Source: SIG636 sp045592105 (lineage in GTDB: Bacteria; Bacillota; Clostridia; Oscillospirales; CAG-382). From it: 33,746 nt of DNA. Shown one piece after another: positions 8,390 to 17,510 of the stretch (position 1 is the stretch's first letter; each line of letters opens with the position of its first letter). Location of the stretch: assembly GCA_045592105.1 (NCBI GenBank), contig JAZNUB010000003.1, forward strand, positions 1-33,746, read 5' to 3'. The notes under the pieces were generated by a model. That model was not told the origin of the DNA. It worked only from the letters and a program-made list of their open reading frames with translations, and ran no database searches. A program made the translations under genes and the position numbers.

Positions 8390-11300
8390 TTACTCGTCCA
8401 TGCCGTAGTCGTCGTCGCCGTCATCCTCGGCATCGTCGGCAACCACGCCTTCTTCGTCGTCATACATAACGTCGTCGGGGTTTTCAAGCACGCTGCTTCC
8501 AAGCTCTTCTTCAGAGAACTTCTTTTCGTCCTCGCCCTCTTCGTCAGCATAATCCTTAAGCGTTATCTCGTTGTTCTCCTTGTCCATAACGCGAACGTCC
8601 AAGCCGAGAGACTGAAGCTCTTTAACCAGAACCTTGAACGATGCGGGAACGGAGGGAGTGGGTATGTTAAGACCCTTAACAATTGCCTCGTAGGTCTTTA
8701 CACGGCCCTTAATATCGTCGGACTTAACGGTAAGGATTTCCTGAAGGGTGTAAGCCGCGCCGTATGCTTCAAGCGCCCAAACTTCCATCTCACCAAATCT
8801 CTGGCCGCCGAACTGAGCTTTACCGCCCAAGGGCTGCTGAGTAACCAGCGAGTACGGACCTGTGGAACGTGCGTGGATCTTATGGTCTACAAGGTGGTGC
8901 AGCTTGAGGAAGTACATATAACCAACGGTTACGGGGTTATCAAAGGGTACGCCCGTTCTGCCATCGTAAAGGATAGTCTTACCGTTTACAACCTGCTTTT
9001 CTTCACCCGTAGCGGGGTCCTTAACGGTAACGGTGCCGTAGCCCGCGTCCATAAGGCATTTTTCTATATCTTTTTCGTTAGCGCCGTCAAATACGGGGGT
9101 CATAACCTTGCAGCCAAGCTTCTTAGCGGCTATACCAAGGTGAACCTCCAATACCTGCCCGATGTTCATACGGGAAGGAACGCCAAGCGGATTAAGAACT
9201 ATATCAAGCGGAGTACCGTCGGGAAGGAAGGGCATATCCTCGGAAGGAAGTATGCGGGAAACAACGCCCTTGTTACCGTGGCGGCCTGCCATCTTATCGC
9301 CAACGGATATCTTACGCTTTTGTGCTATATAAACCCTTACAACCTTGATAACGCCGGGCTGAAGCACGTCGCAATCATCTCTGGAGAAGGTCTTAACGTC
9401 AACAACAATACCGCTTTCGCCGTGCGGCAAACGGAGCGAGGTATCTCTAACCTCTCTTGCTTTTTCACCGAATATAGCGCGGAGAAGCCTTTCCTCTGCG
9501 GTAAGCTCGGTTTCCCCCTTGGGGGTTACCTTACCAACGAGGATATCACCTGCGCGAACCTCTGCACCGATGCGGATAATACCGTCGTCATCAAGGTCCT
9601 TAAGCACGTCCTCACCAAGGTTGGGGATATCCCGCGTGATTTCTTCCGGCCCAAGCTTTGTATCTCTGGATTCGCAATAATACTCCTCAATATGTATCGA
9701 GGTGTATACGTCATCACGAACAAGTCTTTCGTTAATAAGAACAGCGTCCTCGTAGTTGTAGCCTTCCCAAGTCATAAAGCCGATAAGCACGTTCTTACCC
9801 AAGGATATTTCACCGTTGGAGGTAGCCATACCGTCTGCAATAACCTGACCTGCCTCTATCCTGTCCCCCTTAGAAACGATGGGGCGCTGGTTTACGCAGG
9901 TACCCTGGTTGGAGCGCTTAAACTTGGTAAGCTTGTAGGATTTAAGGAAGCCGTCATCCCCGCGGATAGCTATTTCATCAGCGGTAGCGGTTTCAACAAA
10001 GCCCGCACGGTCTGCAATAACGGTAACACAGCTATCGTACGCTGCCTTGTATTCCATACCCGTAGCAACTATCGGGGATTCGGTTATCATCAAAGGAACA
10101 GCCTGCTTCTGCATGTTAGAGCCCATCAGCGCTCTGGAGTTATCGTCGTTTTCAAGGAAGGGTATCATTGCGGTAGCAACGGAAACCAGCATCTTGGGCG
10201 ATACGTCCATAAGGTCAACGTACTCAGGCTCAACCTCGATAATCTCTTCTCTGTGGCGTGCAACAACCTTAGGCTTAAGGAAGTTGCCGTTTTCATCAAT
10301 CGGCTCGTTAGCGGTGGCAACGGTAAAGCCATCCTCAACGTCCGCGGTGATATATTTTATCTCCTTGGTAACCTTACCGTCCTTAACGATGCGGTAGGGT
10401 GCTTCTATAAAGCCGAATTTATTAACCTTTGCGTATGTTGCAAGGTAGGAGATAAGACCGATGTTAGGACCTTCAGGCGTTTCGATAGGACACATTCTGC
10501 CGTAATGGGTGTAGTGAACGTCTCTTGCCTCGAAGGAAGCACGGTCACGAGAAAGACCGCCGGGGCCAAGCGCGGAAAGACGGCGCTTGTGCGTAAGCTC
10601 TGCAAGCGGGTTCGTCTGGTCCATAAACTGGGAAAGCGGGGAGGAGCCGAAGAAATCCCTTATAGCAGAAACTATGGGGCGGATATTAACAAGCGACTGA
10701 GGAGTAACGCTGTCTATATCCTGCGTGGTCATTTTTTCTTTAACAATCTTGTCCATACGGGCAAAACCGATGCGAAGCTGGTTTACAAGCAGCTCACCAA
10801 CGGAGCGCAAACGCCTGTTACCCAAATGGTCTATATCGTCACGGGTACCAACCCCGTGGGAAAGTGCAAGCAAGTAGTTTACGGATGCATAGATATCGTC
10901 AACCGTGATGTGCTTGGGGATAAGCTCGTCCATCCTTGCAGCCATAGCGCGCTTAACCGCCTTAAGGTCGGAAACGCCGGTTTCTGCAAGTATTTCCATA
11001 AACACGTCAAAGTGTATCTTTTCTTCAAGCTCAAGCTCTTCGTTGGTGAAGGGGGAAACGGCGGATGCATCAACCATATGGTTGGAGAACACGCGCACCT
11101 CTTCGTCATGCTCGTTAAGCACGTAAACGCTCCAAATGCCGCTGTTTTCAACAGCCATAGCGTCCTCACGGCTAAGCTTGTGGCCCGCGTCAAACATAAA
11201 CTCACCCGTAACGGGGGAAGCAACGGGGCGGGAAAGCACAAAGCCCTCTATACGCTTGCCGAGTGCAAGCTTTTTGTTAAACTTGTATCTGCCGACAGCG

Positions 11301-12127
11301 CTTATATCATAACGTTTGGGGTCAAAGAAAAGGTTGTTAAGCAGCACCTGCGCGCTCTCAACTATTGGCGGGTCACCCGGGCGAAGCTTTTTGTATATTT
11401 CCTTCAAAGCCTCTTCAATGGGGGTGGTGCCGTTCTTTAAAGCCTCTGCGGGCATAGTGTCCTTCTCAAGAGTAGCCTTAATCTTAACGTCCTCACCGAA
11501 CAGGTCAAGAATCTGTTCGTTAGTGCCAAGACCGAAAGCGCGGAGAAGCACGGTTATCGGAATTTTTCTGTTTTTGTCAATACGAACGTAGAACACGTCA
11601 GACGCATCCGTTTCATACTCAAGCCATGCGCCGCGGTAGGGTATAACGGTGCTGGAGTAAAGATGCTTGCCGTTCTTATCGTCCGTTACGTCAAAGTAAA
11701 CGCCGGGGGAACGAACTATCTGGCTTACAATAACTCTTTCAGCGCCGTTGATGATAAAGGTGCCGCTTTCCGTCATATACGGAATCTCACCCATAAAGAT
11801 TTCCTGCTCCTTAACCTCGCCCGTAACCTTGTTGGTAAGGCGAACAAGAACCTTGAAAGGAACAGCGTAGTTAACGTCTCTTTCCTTACATTCTTCAACG
11901 GAAAACTTAGGCGTTTCGTTAAGAGAGTAATCCACAAACTCGATAATAAGGTTGCCGGAATAATCCGTCATCGGAGAAACGTCCCTTAAAACCTCACGGA
12001 TGCCTTTTTCCGCAAACTCGCGAAAAGATTTCTTCTGCACCTCGATAAGATTAGGCATCTCCAAAACTTCTTCCGTTTTGGAGAAATTCATTCTTACGTT
12101 GGGGCCGAGAACTTTGGGTGTCATCAT
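8390..12127 (-). CDS. rpoB: DNA-directed RNA polymerase subunit beta
   Basis: Beta forms the other half of the RNA polymerase catalytic cleft and binds rifamycins. The 1245-residue protein has the fork and rifamycin-pocket region (FFGSSPLSQFMDQ, around residues 492-504, then HKRRLSALGPGG), the IETPEGPNIGLI motif and the GRHGNKGVVS element, and it ends with a long acidic tail after the beta'-interaction region. Within the rifamycin pocket, the glutamine usual after GSS is proline (residue 497). Two ATG codons are adjacent (12127 and 12124); the first lies closer to the GGAG signal and is used here. It is the first gene of its operon: no rplJ or rplL precedes it, and a near-consensus promoter lies 150-180 bp upstream. 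Confidence 0.98.
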   Translation of the reverse strand: MMTPKVLGPNVRMNFSKTEEVLEMPNLIEVQKKSFREFAEKGIREVLRDVSPMTDYSGNLIIEFVDYSLNETPKFSVEECKERDVNYAVPFKVLVRLTNKVTGEVKEQEIFMGEIPYMTESGTFIINGAERVIVSQIVRSPGVYFDVTDDKNGKHLYSSTVIPYRGAWLEYETDASDVFYVRIDKNRKIPITVLLRAFGLGTNEQILDLFGEDVKIKATLEKDTMPAEALKNGTTPIEEALKEIYKKLRPGDPPIVESAQVLLNNLFFDPKRYDISAVGRYKFNKKLALGKRIEGFVLSRPVASPVTGEFMFDAGHKLSREDAMAVENSGIWSVYVLNEHDEEVRVFSNHMVDASAVSPFTNEELELEEKIHFDVFMEILAETGVSDLKAVKRAMAARMDELIPKHITVDDIYASVNYLLALSHGVGTRDDIDHLGNRRLRSVGELLVNQLRIGFARMDKIVKEKMTTQDIDSVTPQSLVNIRPIVSAIRDFFGSSPLSQFMDQTNPLAELTHKRRLSALGPGGLSRDRASFEARDVHYTHYGRMCPIETPEGPNIGLISYLATYAKVNKFGFIEAPYRIVKDGKVTKEIKYITADVEDGFTVATANEPIDENGNFLKPKVVARHREEIIEVEPEYVDLMDVSPKMLVSVATAMIPFLENDDNSRALMGSNMQKQAVPLMITESPIVATGMEYKAAYDSCVTVIADRAGFVETATADEIAIRGDDGFLKSYKLTKFKRSNQGTCVNQRPIVSKGDRIEAGQVIADGMATSNGEISLGKNVLIGFMTWEGYNYEDAVLINERLVRDDVYTSIHIEEYYCESRDTKLGPEEITRDIPNLGEDVLKDLDDDGIIRIGAEVRAGDILVGKVTPKGETELTAEERLLRAIFGEKAREVRDTSLRLPHGESGIVVDVKTFSRDDCDVLQPGVIKVVRVYIAQKRKISVGDKMAGRHGNKGVVSRILPSEDMPFLPDGTPLDIVLNPLGVPSRMNIGQVLEVHLGIAAKKLGCKVMTPVFDGANEKDIEKCLMDAGYGTVTVKDPATGEEKQVVNGKTILYDGRTGVPFDNPVTVGYMYFLKLHHLVDHKIHARSTGPYSLVTQQPLGGKAQFGGQRFGEMEVWALEAYGAAYTLQEILTVKSDDIKGRVKTYEAIVKGLNIPTPSVPASFKVLVKELQSLGLDVRVMDKENNEITLKDYADEEGEDEKKFSEEELGSSVLENPDDVMYDDEEGVVADDAEDDGDDDYGMDE

Positions 12128-12276
12128 TTTAATTAGCTCACTCCGTTTTCATCAATTTCCGCACCGCCGATAAGGCGGCTGTAAGTCCTGCAAAAACCGC
12201 TGTTTCAGCCGTTTTTTGCCTCGTTTTATAACCCTTTTCGGTGCCAAAAAACGGCATAGCCGCATACTTGGCGCAG
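12128..12276 (-). promoter_or_regulatory. Structured 5' leader of rpoB
   Basis: Between the predicted transcription start (about 12275) and rpoB lie roughly 150 bases with a long imperfect hairpin (arms 12190-12202 and 12206-12219, GCAAAAA/TTTTTGC with a GC-rich tip) and a short CCGCC/GGCGG stem (12164-12178). No reading frame with a ribosome binding site was seen. A leader of this size suggests possible attenuation or autogenous control. It is not the usual rplJL-linked L10 leader, because those genes are missing here. Confidence 0.4.
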
Positions 12277-12282
12277 TTTATA

Positions 12283-12311
12283 ATTATATAGGAAAAGTCA
12301 ATACTTGTCAA
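12283..12311 (-). promoter_or_regulatory. Near-consensus SigA-type promoter for rpoB
   Basis: On the minus strand TTGACA (12306-12311) and TATAAT (12283-12288) are both perfect and separated by exactly 17 bases. This is the main promoter of the rpoB-rpoC-rpsL-rpsG-fusA-tuf unit. It sits between the terminator of the upstream DHHW gene and the rpoB leader. Confidence 0.88.
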
Positions 12312-12412
12312 TACTTTCGGCAAAAAAACTTTCGAAAAGTTTACAATTTAAGCTTAAAAATTTTATTCCTCGTTTTATCAACAAGTGGTGCTTTGACATT
12401 ATGGAAACCACT

Positions 12413-12448
12413 ATAAATTGAAAACCGAGGGTGTTTACACCCTCGGTT
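12413..12448 (-). terminator. Intrinsic terminator after the DHHW gene
   Basis: A perfect 11-bp stem (12423-12433 with 12438-12448, loop of four) follows the DHHW stop by 35 bp. On the minus strand it continues into TTCAATTT. It separates the holB-ricT-MBOAT-DHHW unit from the rpoB promoter. Confidence 0.82.
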
Positions 12449-12483
12449 GTGAACGGTTTTGTAAAAATATTTACAATTTGTTA

Positions 12484-13704
12484 TTATTTTCCTGCCTTGC
12501 CTGCGGTTATATACGCCAAATTACTGTTTTCTATAACGTTTTGAAGGTTGTAAACAAGCAAAACCTTGTCCGCACCGGTTTTGTTTACAAGATTTGCAAG
12601 GTCTATTTTCGTACCCAATTTGGGGTCTATAAGCAGGTCTATATCCACCATAACGATGTTATAGTTCCTTGCAAGTATGGGTACAAGGCTGTGTGCAAAG
12701 CTGTCCTTAACCACAAGCAGGGTTTCTTTTTCGGTGTCCTTCGTGTCGGTTATACGCAAATACCTTGTTTTACCGTGCAGGAACACGTTGTACGGGTCAG
12801 CACCGTTAAGCGCCCCAAGGTCATACATACCGTCCTTCTCCTCCATATACTCAAGGTTTCTGCCAAGCTCTACCTTAAGCTTGTCGTAGCCGTCGTACTT
12901 AACAACCTGTATCTCCTCACCGTTAAGGAAAAAGTAGTTACCGTTACGGCAAGCCGTGCCGTGGAAATCATCGTACACGGTTTCAAAATCAAAGCTTTCA
13001 AAATCAAACGCGTTGTCCCCAAACGCCTCAACCGCTTTTTCATAGGCGTAGAACGCGCCCGTACTTGTCCAATGATGGTCGGTGTTATAATAAACGCAGT
13101 AGCCCTTGTCCTGCATTTCGTGCATAACGGGCAGAACGTCCACGTAATAATCGCCAAGCGCGTTCTTAACCTGCGTGTTAAGCGCGGTGCCGATATCGGT
13201 GGGGTAGCCTATCGCGGGGGCAATAACGTCTATAGTTCTGGGGGGCAGCATAACCTTAACGGGTATATCCAGCTTGTCAAGCTCGCCCTTTAGGCTTTCC
13301 ATCAGCGTGTCAACGTGCTGCTTGCTGTACCTTTCGGTGTTGCCGTTTGTGCCAACGGAGTTAAAGCGCACGGTTGCAAGGCGGCCGTTTGAATACAAAA
13401 CGCCGTTGCTAACGCCGCGGAAGGAAGCAAGCTCTGTAAACGCTTTAAGGCTTACAAACTGCTTTCTTAAAGGAAACTGGTCACAAAAATATTCGTCAAA
13501 ATCGTCCGCCAGCTCGCCGTGGATAACGTAATCCATACCCGTGTAGTCGTTATCCTTGCCGTTGGCGTTGGGGAAACGCTGAAGCTCCGTTTCAAAGCTG
13601 TTTTCATCCTTATCGGGCATCACAACGAAAGCCGCCGCAAAGCCGAAGATTATAGAAACGAATAAAACTATCGTAACGATATCTGAAATTCTAAACTTTT
13701 TCAT
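12484..13704 (-). CDS. DHHW-family SGNH/AlgX-like membrane-anchored protein
   Basis: This 406-residue protein has one N-terminal membrane helix (about residues 8-28) and an extracytoplasmic domain. The name-giving DHHW motif is at 209-212 (YYNTDHHWTSTGAF), and a second conserved block VVKDSFAHS at 332-339 puts a serine at 335. DHHW proteins are distant relatives of AlgJ/AlgX SGNH hydrolases and usually accompany an MBOAT partner. The likely role is transfer of an acyl group, probably acetyl, onto an extracellular polysaccharide or wall polymer; the substrate cannot be read from sequence. It starts at ATG behind AAGGGGG, 12 bases after the MBOAT gene, so the two are almost certainly cotranscribed. 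A terminator follows. Confidence 0.85.
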   Translation of the reverse strand: MKKFRISDIVTIVLFVSIIFGFAAAFVVMPDKDENSFETELQRFPNANGKDNDYTGMDYVIHGELADDFDEYFCDQFPLRKQFVSLKAFTELASFRGVSNGVLYSNGRLATVRFNSVGTNGNTERYSKQHVDTLMESLKGELDKLDIPVKVMLPPRTIDVIAPAIGYPTDIGTALNTQVKNALGDYYVDVLPVMHEMQDKGYCVYYNTDHHWTSTGAFYAYEKAVEAFGDNAFDFESFDFETVYDDFHGTACRNGNYFFLNGEEIQVVKYDGYDKLKVELGRNLEYMEEKDGMYDLGALNGADPYNVFLHGKTRYLRITDTKDTEKETLLVVKDSFAHSLVPILARNYNIVMVDIDLLIDPKLGTKIDLANLVNKTGADKVLLVYNLQNVIENSNLAYITAGKAGK

Positions 13705-13716
13705 AAGCGCACCCCC

Positions 13717-15159
13717 TTAAAAGTTCCAATACAGGAAGGGGCTGTAAGAGGAAGCCACCATATATCCCATACACAAAACAAGCCCTAAAGCGCAAAGCAC
13801 TGCGGTAACGGTTCTGCCAAGCTCGTTTTTATCGGTAACAGCGTACCAAAGCTTTTTGGGATACGGCGTTGCGGCAACGGCAAACACCAAAAGCGTTGGC
13901 AAAGCGCGAAGCGCGGAATAGGAAACCAAAGAGTTTGTAAAGCTGCCCGCGCCGAACATTGCCGTTAAGCACGCCCAGCCCGCAGAGGTATCGGTGTAGT
14001 AAAATATAAGCCAGCCGATAGCTATAAAGAACAAAGAGTACAAATGGCTAACAAGCTTAGGTGCTTTTTCAAGCCATTTAAGCAGGAACGCCTTTTCTAT
14101 AACCAATAATATAAGGAAGTAAACGCCCCAAATAATAAAGTTCCAGCTTGCGCCGTGCCAAAAGCCGGTAAGCAGCCAAACTATTGCAAGGTTACGGTAT
14201 TGCATAACCTTGCCCTTACGGTTACCGCCAAGCGGTATGTAAACATACTCCCTAAACCAAGAGGAAAGGGAAATATGCCACCTACGCCAAAACTCCGTAA
14301 TGCTTTTGGAGATATAGGGGTAATCGAAATTTTCAAGGAAGGTAAAGCCAAACATTCTGCCAAGGCCTATTGCCATATCGGAATAGGCAGAGAAATCGAA
14401 ATAGATGCGGAAGGTGTAGCAAATAACCACCAGCCAGCCACCTAAAACGGTTTTTTCGTCCTGCAAAGAGGAGTTAAAGTAGATAACAAGGCTATCCGCC
14501 ACGTCTGCAAGCATTATCTTTTTGCAAAGCCCCGCCATAAAGCGCCTTGCGCCTGCGGCAAAATCCGCCACGGTTTCCTTGCGCTCGATAAGCATATCGT
14601 CGATATCGCGGTAACGCACTATCGGGCCTGCAACAAGCTGAGGGAACAGCATAACGTAAGCGCCGAAGGAGATGTAGTTCTTCTGCACGTTCGTTGCGCC
14701 GCGATAAAGGTCTATGGAATAGGACATTATCTGGAAGGTATAGAAGGATATACCAAGCGGAAGCACAAACTTAAACGGCTCTTTTGATATAAAGGATAAA
14801 TTATAATCCCCAATAGGCTCCAGCCAAGACAAAAACGGTATCGCGCTTAGGTTTTCTATAAAGAAGTTACAATACTTAAAGAACAAAAGCCAAACAAGGT
14901 TTAAGCATAGCGATGCGGCAAGATAAGCGCGCGCTTTTTTCTTGTTTGTTTCGCGGTGTTTGGCTATCGGGTAGCCAAAGAAGAACGCCGTTGTTACCGA
15001 AACAAGCATTATTACAAGAAACAGCGGCTCTGCCCAGCCGTAGAACACAAGGCTCATAACGAAAAGCACTAAGTTTTTAAGCTTTCTGGGCGCGATATAA
15101 TACAAAGCAAGCGTTACTGCAAGAAACGCAAACACAAATATAAGCGAAGAAAATACCAA
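13717..15159 (-). CDS. MBOAT family O-acyltransferase (AlgI/DltB-like)
   Basis: Membrane-bound O-acyltransferases pass activated acyl groups across the membrane to an extracellular acceptor protein or polymer. The 480-residue protein is polytopic, starts MVFSSLIFVFAF as AlgI-type proteins do, and has the signature region TEFWRRWHISLSSWFREYVYIPLGG (His295) and LLTGFWHGASWNFI (His335, the presumed catalytic histidine). Translation appears to start at TTG (15157-15159), which encodes the family-typical initial Met, behind GGGGAGG. The gene lies 43 bp after ricT and 12 bp before the DHHW partner. An AlgI-like exopolysaccharide acetylase is more likely than DltB, because no dltA or dltC is nearby. 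Confidence 0.92.
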   Translation of the reverse strand: MVFSSLIFVFAFLAVTLALYYIAPRKLKNLVLFVMSLVFYGWAEPLFLVIMLVSVTTAFFFGYPIAKHRETNKKKARAYLAASLCLNLVWLLFFKYCNFFIENLSAIPFLSWLEPIGDYNLSFISKEPFKFVLPLGISFYTFQIMSYSIDLYRGATNVQKNYISFGAYVMLFPQLVAGPIVRYRDIDDMLIERKETVADFAAGARRFMAGLCKKIMLADVADSLVIYFNSSLQDEKTVLGGWLVVICYTFRIYFDFSAYSDMAIGLGRMFGFTFLENFDYPYISKSITEFWRRWHISLSSWFREYVYIPLGGNRKGKVMQYRNLAIVWLLTGFWHGASWNFIIWGVYFLILLVIEKAFLLKWLEKAPKLVSHLYSLFFIAIGWLIFYYTDTSAGWACLTAMFGAGSFTNSLVSYSALRALPTLLVFAVAATPYPKKLWYAVTDKNELGRTVTAVLCALGLVLCMGYMVASSYSPFLYWNF

Positions 15160-15202
15160 TTTACAAAAATCCTCCCCTCGTTAGCGGGTTATATTAACGC
15201 AA

Positions 15203-16489
15203 TTAGTCCTCAAGTGCTTTAAGCTCTTTATCAACGGGCTCGTTATCTCTGTTTTTGGCTTTGCCTATAACCTTAACCTCGTCCCTTGTAAAGGTTTTGT
15301 AAACGGCGGCACCGTCACCATCCATAAGCACCTTTATTTTGCCGTTAAGGAAGTTGCTTTCGGTTATAACGCCCGTGCCCTGCGCGGTGCGTACCACCAT
15401 ATCCGTTCTGGGGAAGGTTTCATACTCCTTCTCATAAACGTCCTGCTCATACCGCAAGCAGCACATAAGCCTGCCGCAGTTGCCCGATATCTTGGAGCTG
15501 GAAAGCGATAGGTTCTGCTCCTTTGCCATCTTGATGCTAACCTGCACGAAATCGGGCAGGAAGCGGTTACAGCAAAACGGCATACCGCAAACGCCAAGCC
15601 CGCCTACAAGCTTAGCCTCGTCACGCACACCTATCTGCCTTAGCTCTATCCTTGTGCGGAATACTGCCGCAAGGTCCTTAACAAGCTCGCGGAAATCCAC
15701 CCTGCCGTCAGCAGTAAAGTAGAATATAAGCTTGGTGTTATCAAAGGTGTATTCTATATCGGTTAGGCTCATCGTAAGCTTGTGCTTGGCAACAAGCTCC
15801 TCCCAAACCTTTGCCGCCCTCTCCTCAAGCTGTTTGTTAAGCTTGTGCTTTTGCGTGTCGGCATCGGTTGCCTTGCGTATCACGGGCTTTAAGGGATGCA
15901 CGGTTTCCTTCTCGTCTACAAAACGGTTAGCAAGCGCAACAAAGCCATACTCCTGCCCGCGCGCGGTTTCAACTATAACCCCGTCGTCAGCAGCAAACTG
16001 TATATCAAGCGGAGAGAAGTAGTATATCTTCCCCGTTTGGCGGAAGCGCACGCCCACTATCTCCACCTTGTTGCCCTCTTCCTTTACAGCCTCAGGCTGT
16101 GCGGCGCGCTTTTCCTGCTCTTCAAGCATAATGTCGGTAGCCTCGGCAAACGCCTTTTGCTCTGCCGTCATCAGCTCCTGCATCTGGCGGCGGCGCGGAG
16201 AAACAACCTGCTCCTGCTGCGGCTTGTGGCTCTTGTGCTCCCCACGCGGCGGGCGGTGCCTTTGCCCCTGCTTCTTTGCGCCCTCTGCCCTCGGTGGGCG
16301 TTGGGGCTTGCTTTGCGCTTCGGCTGTAGCCTTTTCGGGCCGCTTCACACTATCAGCCGCCTGCTCTGCTTTCTTTTGGAACGGCGGGCGGTTGCCCCTG
16401 CCACCGTGCCTGCCTCTGTTCGGGCGGTGCGGCCTGTTGCCGCCTGCCTGCCCTTCCTGCGGTTTCTTTTTATTTTCGTTATCTGCCAT
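15203..16489 (-). CDS. ricT: PSP1-domain protein RicT (YaaT)
   Basis: RicT is part of the RicA-RicF-RicT complex, which in Bacillus subtilis carries iron-sulfur clusters and steers RNase Y cleavage, with effects on sporulation and competence. The PSP1 region spans about residues 145-360 and has the two cysteine clusters GVCGMPFCCNRF (C301, C306, C307) and NCGRLMCCLRY (C338, C343, C344), the likely cluster ligands. I start it at the ATG at 16489 (428 residues), which has AAAGGA upstream and sits 8 bp after holB; the frame stays open further into holB, but that extension is unlikely to be translated. Residues 1-100 form an unusual low-complexity extension rich in Lys, Arg, Gln, Pro and Gly, absent from the roughly 275-residue Bacillus protein. 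Confidence 0.9.
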   Translation of the reverse strand: MADNENKKKPQEGQAGGNRPHRPNRGRHGGRGNRPPFQKKAEQAADSVKRPEKATAEAQSKPQRPPRAEGAKKQGQRHRPPRGEHKSHKPQQEQVVSPRRRQMQELMTAEQKAFAEATDIMLEEQEKRAAQPEAVKEEGNKVEIVGVRFRQTGKIYYFSPLDIQFAADDGVIVETARGQEYGFVALANRFVDEKETVHPLKPVIRKATDADTQKHKLNKQLEERAAKVWEELVAKHKLTMSLTDIEYTFDNTKLIFYFTADGRVDFRELVKDLAAVFRTRIELRQIGVRDEAKLVGGLGVCGMPFCCNRFLPDFVQVSIKMAKEQNLSLSSSKISGNCGRLMCCLRYEQDVYEKEYETFPRTDMVVRTAQGTGVITESNFLNGKIKVLMDGDGAAVYKTFTRDEVKVIGKAKNRDNEPVDKELKALED

Positions 16490-16497
16490 AGCTTTTT

Positions 16498-17460
16498 CTA
16501 TCCTTTCGCGCGGTTGATACTTACGCATAGCTGTGATACCGCTATGCCCGGGTCTGTATTCCTTCTTAGCGAACGCCCGCATTCAAGCGCCGCCTCAAAT
16601 ATATCGTATAAGGTTTTTGCCGTTGCCGTTTCCGCAAACTCCCTTGCCGTATCGCTTGGAAGCAAAACCGCCTCGCCACACGCCAGCTTACACACAAGCA
16701 CGTCCCTTGCGGCGGCGGCAAGCGCATCCATCACGGGGATAAGCGCATCGCGCTTTTTCATCTGCCCCAAAAAGGCGTTATACAAGGCGTATCTGCCGCT
16801 ATCGCCGTAAATGGCGGTGCATAGCTTCAGCGCACTTTCACGCTCTGCCTTGCCTTCTTTTTTCAAAACCGCCTCGCCCACGCCAACACAGCCTGCGGCT
16901 ATGCGAACAGCCTCCTCAAGCTCTTTGTCCTTAGCGGTGGGGAACTTCTCTTTAAGCACCGCACGCACCGTTTCATCGTCCGCCGCGGAAAGGCGCACTA
17001 TCCGCCCGCGTGAGCGCACGGTGGGAAGAAGCGCTTCCTTCTTCTCGGTTACAAGCAAAAAGGTTGTTCCCTCCGGCGGCTCCTCAAACACCTTAAGCAA
17101 AGCGTTCTGTGCCGCAACGGTCATAGCTTGCGCGCCCTCCAATATATAAACGGCACGCGCACCCTCGTTAGGCGTAAGATTTACGGCACGCTTTATCTCC
17201 CTAACAAGGTCCACCTTAAAGCTTGCACCGTCCGCACCGTAAACGTGCAAATCGGGGTGAACGCCGCCATCACACTTGCGGCAGGCGGTACAAGCACCAC
17301 AGGGCTTGTGAGAAGCGGTGCAAAGTATGGCTTTTGCCAAAAGGCGCGCAAAGCTTCGCTTGCCAACACCCAAAGCACCCTCTATAATATAAGCGTGCGA
17401 TATAACGCCGCGGTTCACCTCGTCAAGCAAAGCGCGCTTTTCCGCTAAATTAAGTTCCAT
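16498..17460 (-). CDS. holB: DNA polymerase III subunit delta'
   Basis: Delta' is the rigid stator of the clamp loader that opens the sliding clamp with delta and tau. The 320-residue form starts at the ATG at 17460, behind AAGGGGG; an upstream in-frame start at 17481 would precede that site. The P-loop is GALGVGKRS (residues 28-36). The zinc module cysteines are C47, C54, C57 and C60, with an extra C63, followed by HPDLHVYG. The central NALLKVFEEPPEGTTFLLVT matches the family. The usual SRC motif reads SRG. Its pairing with ricT is the ancestral Firmicutes order, but tmk and the small genes that normally precede it are replaced here by a divergent coaW. Confidence 0.93.
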   Translation of the reverse strand: MELNLAEKRALLDEVNRGVISHAYIIEGALGVGKRSFARLLAKAILCTASHKPCGACTACRKCDGGVHPDLHVYGADGASFKVDLVREIKRAVNLTPNEGARAVYILEGAQAMTVAAQNALLKVFEEPPEGTTFLLVTEKKEALLPTVRSRGRIVRLSAADDETVRAVLKEKFPTAKDKELEEAVRIAAGCVGVGEAVLKKEGKAERESALKLCTAIYGDSGRYALYNAFLGQMKKRDALIPVMDALAAAARDVLVCKLACGEAVLLPSDTAREFAETATAKTLYDIFEAALECGRSLRRNTDPGIAVSQLCVSINRAKG

Positions 17461-17510
17461 ATAAGCACGCCCCCTTACCACAGCGCATACAAAGCCAATT
17501 ATACTTCTAT

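Noticed and set aside
8345..11440. Very long open frame on the plus strand, antisense to rpoB (similar ones lie opposite rpoC, fusA, tuf and the GH2 gene)
   Set aside because: The strong codon bias of the real genes removes stop codons from the opposite strand. The translations have no recognisable domains, and rpoB and rpoC are unmistakable on the other strand.
12138..12323. Short minus-strand frame in the rpoB leader
   Set aside because: It spans the -10 box of the rpoB promoter and has no ribosome binding site, so it could not be translated from that promoter's transcript.
13717..15159. MBOAT protein as DltB of the teichoic acid D-alanylation pathway
   Set aside because: No dltA, dltC or dltD is adjacent, and the DHHW partner points to an AlgI-type polysaccharide acylation pair.
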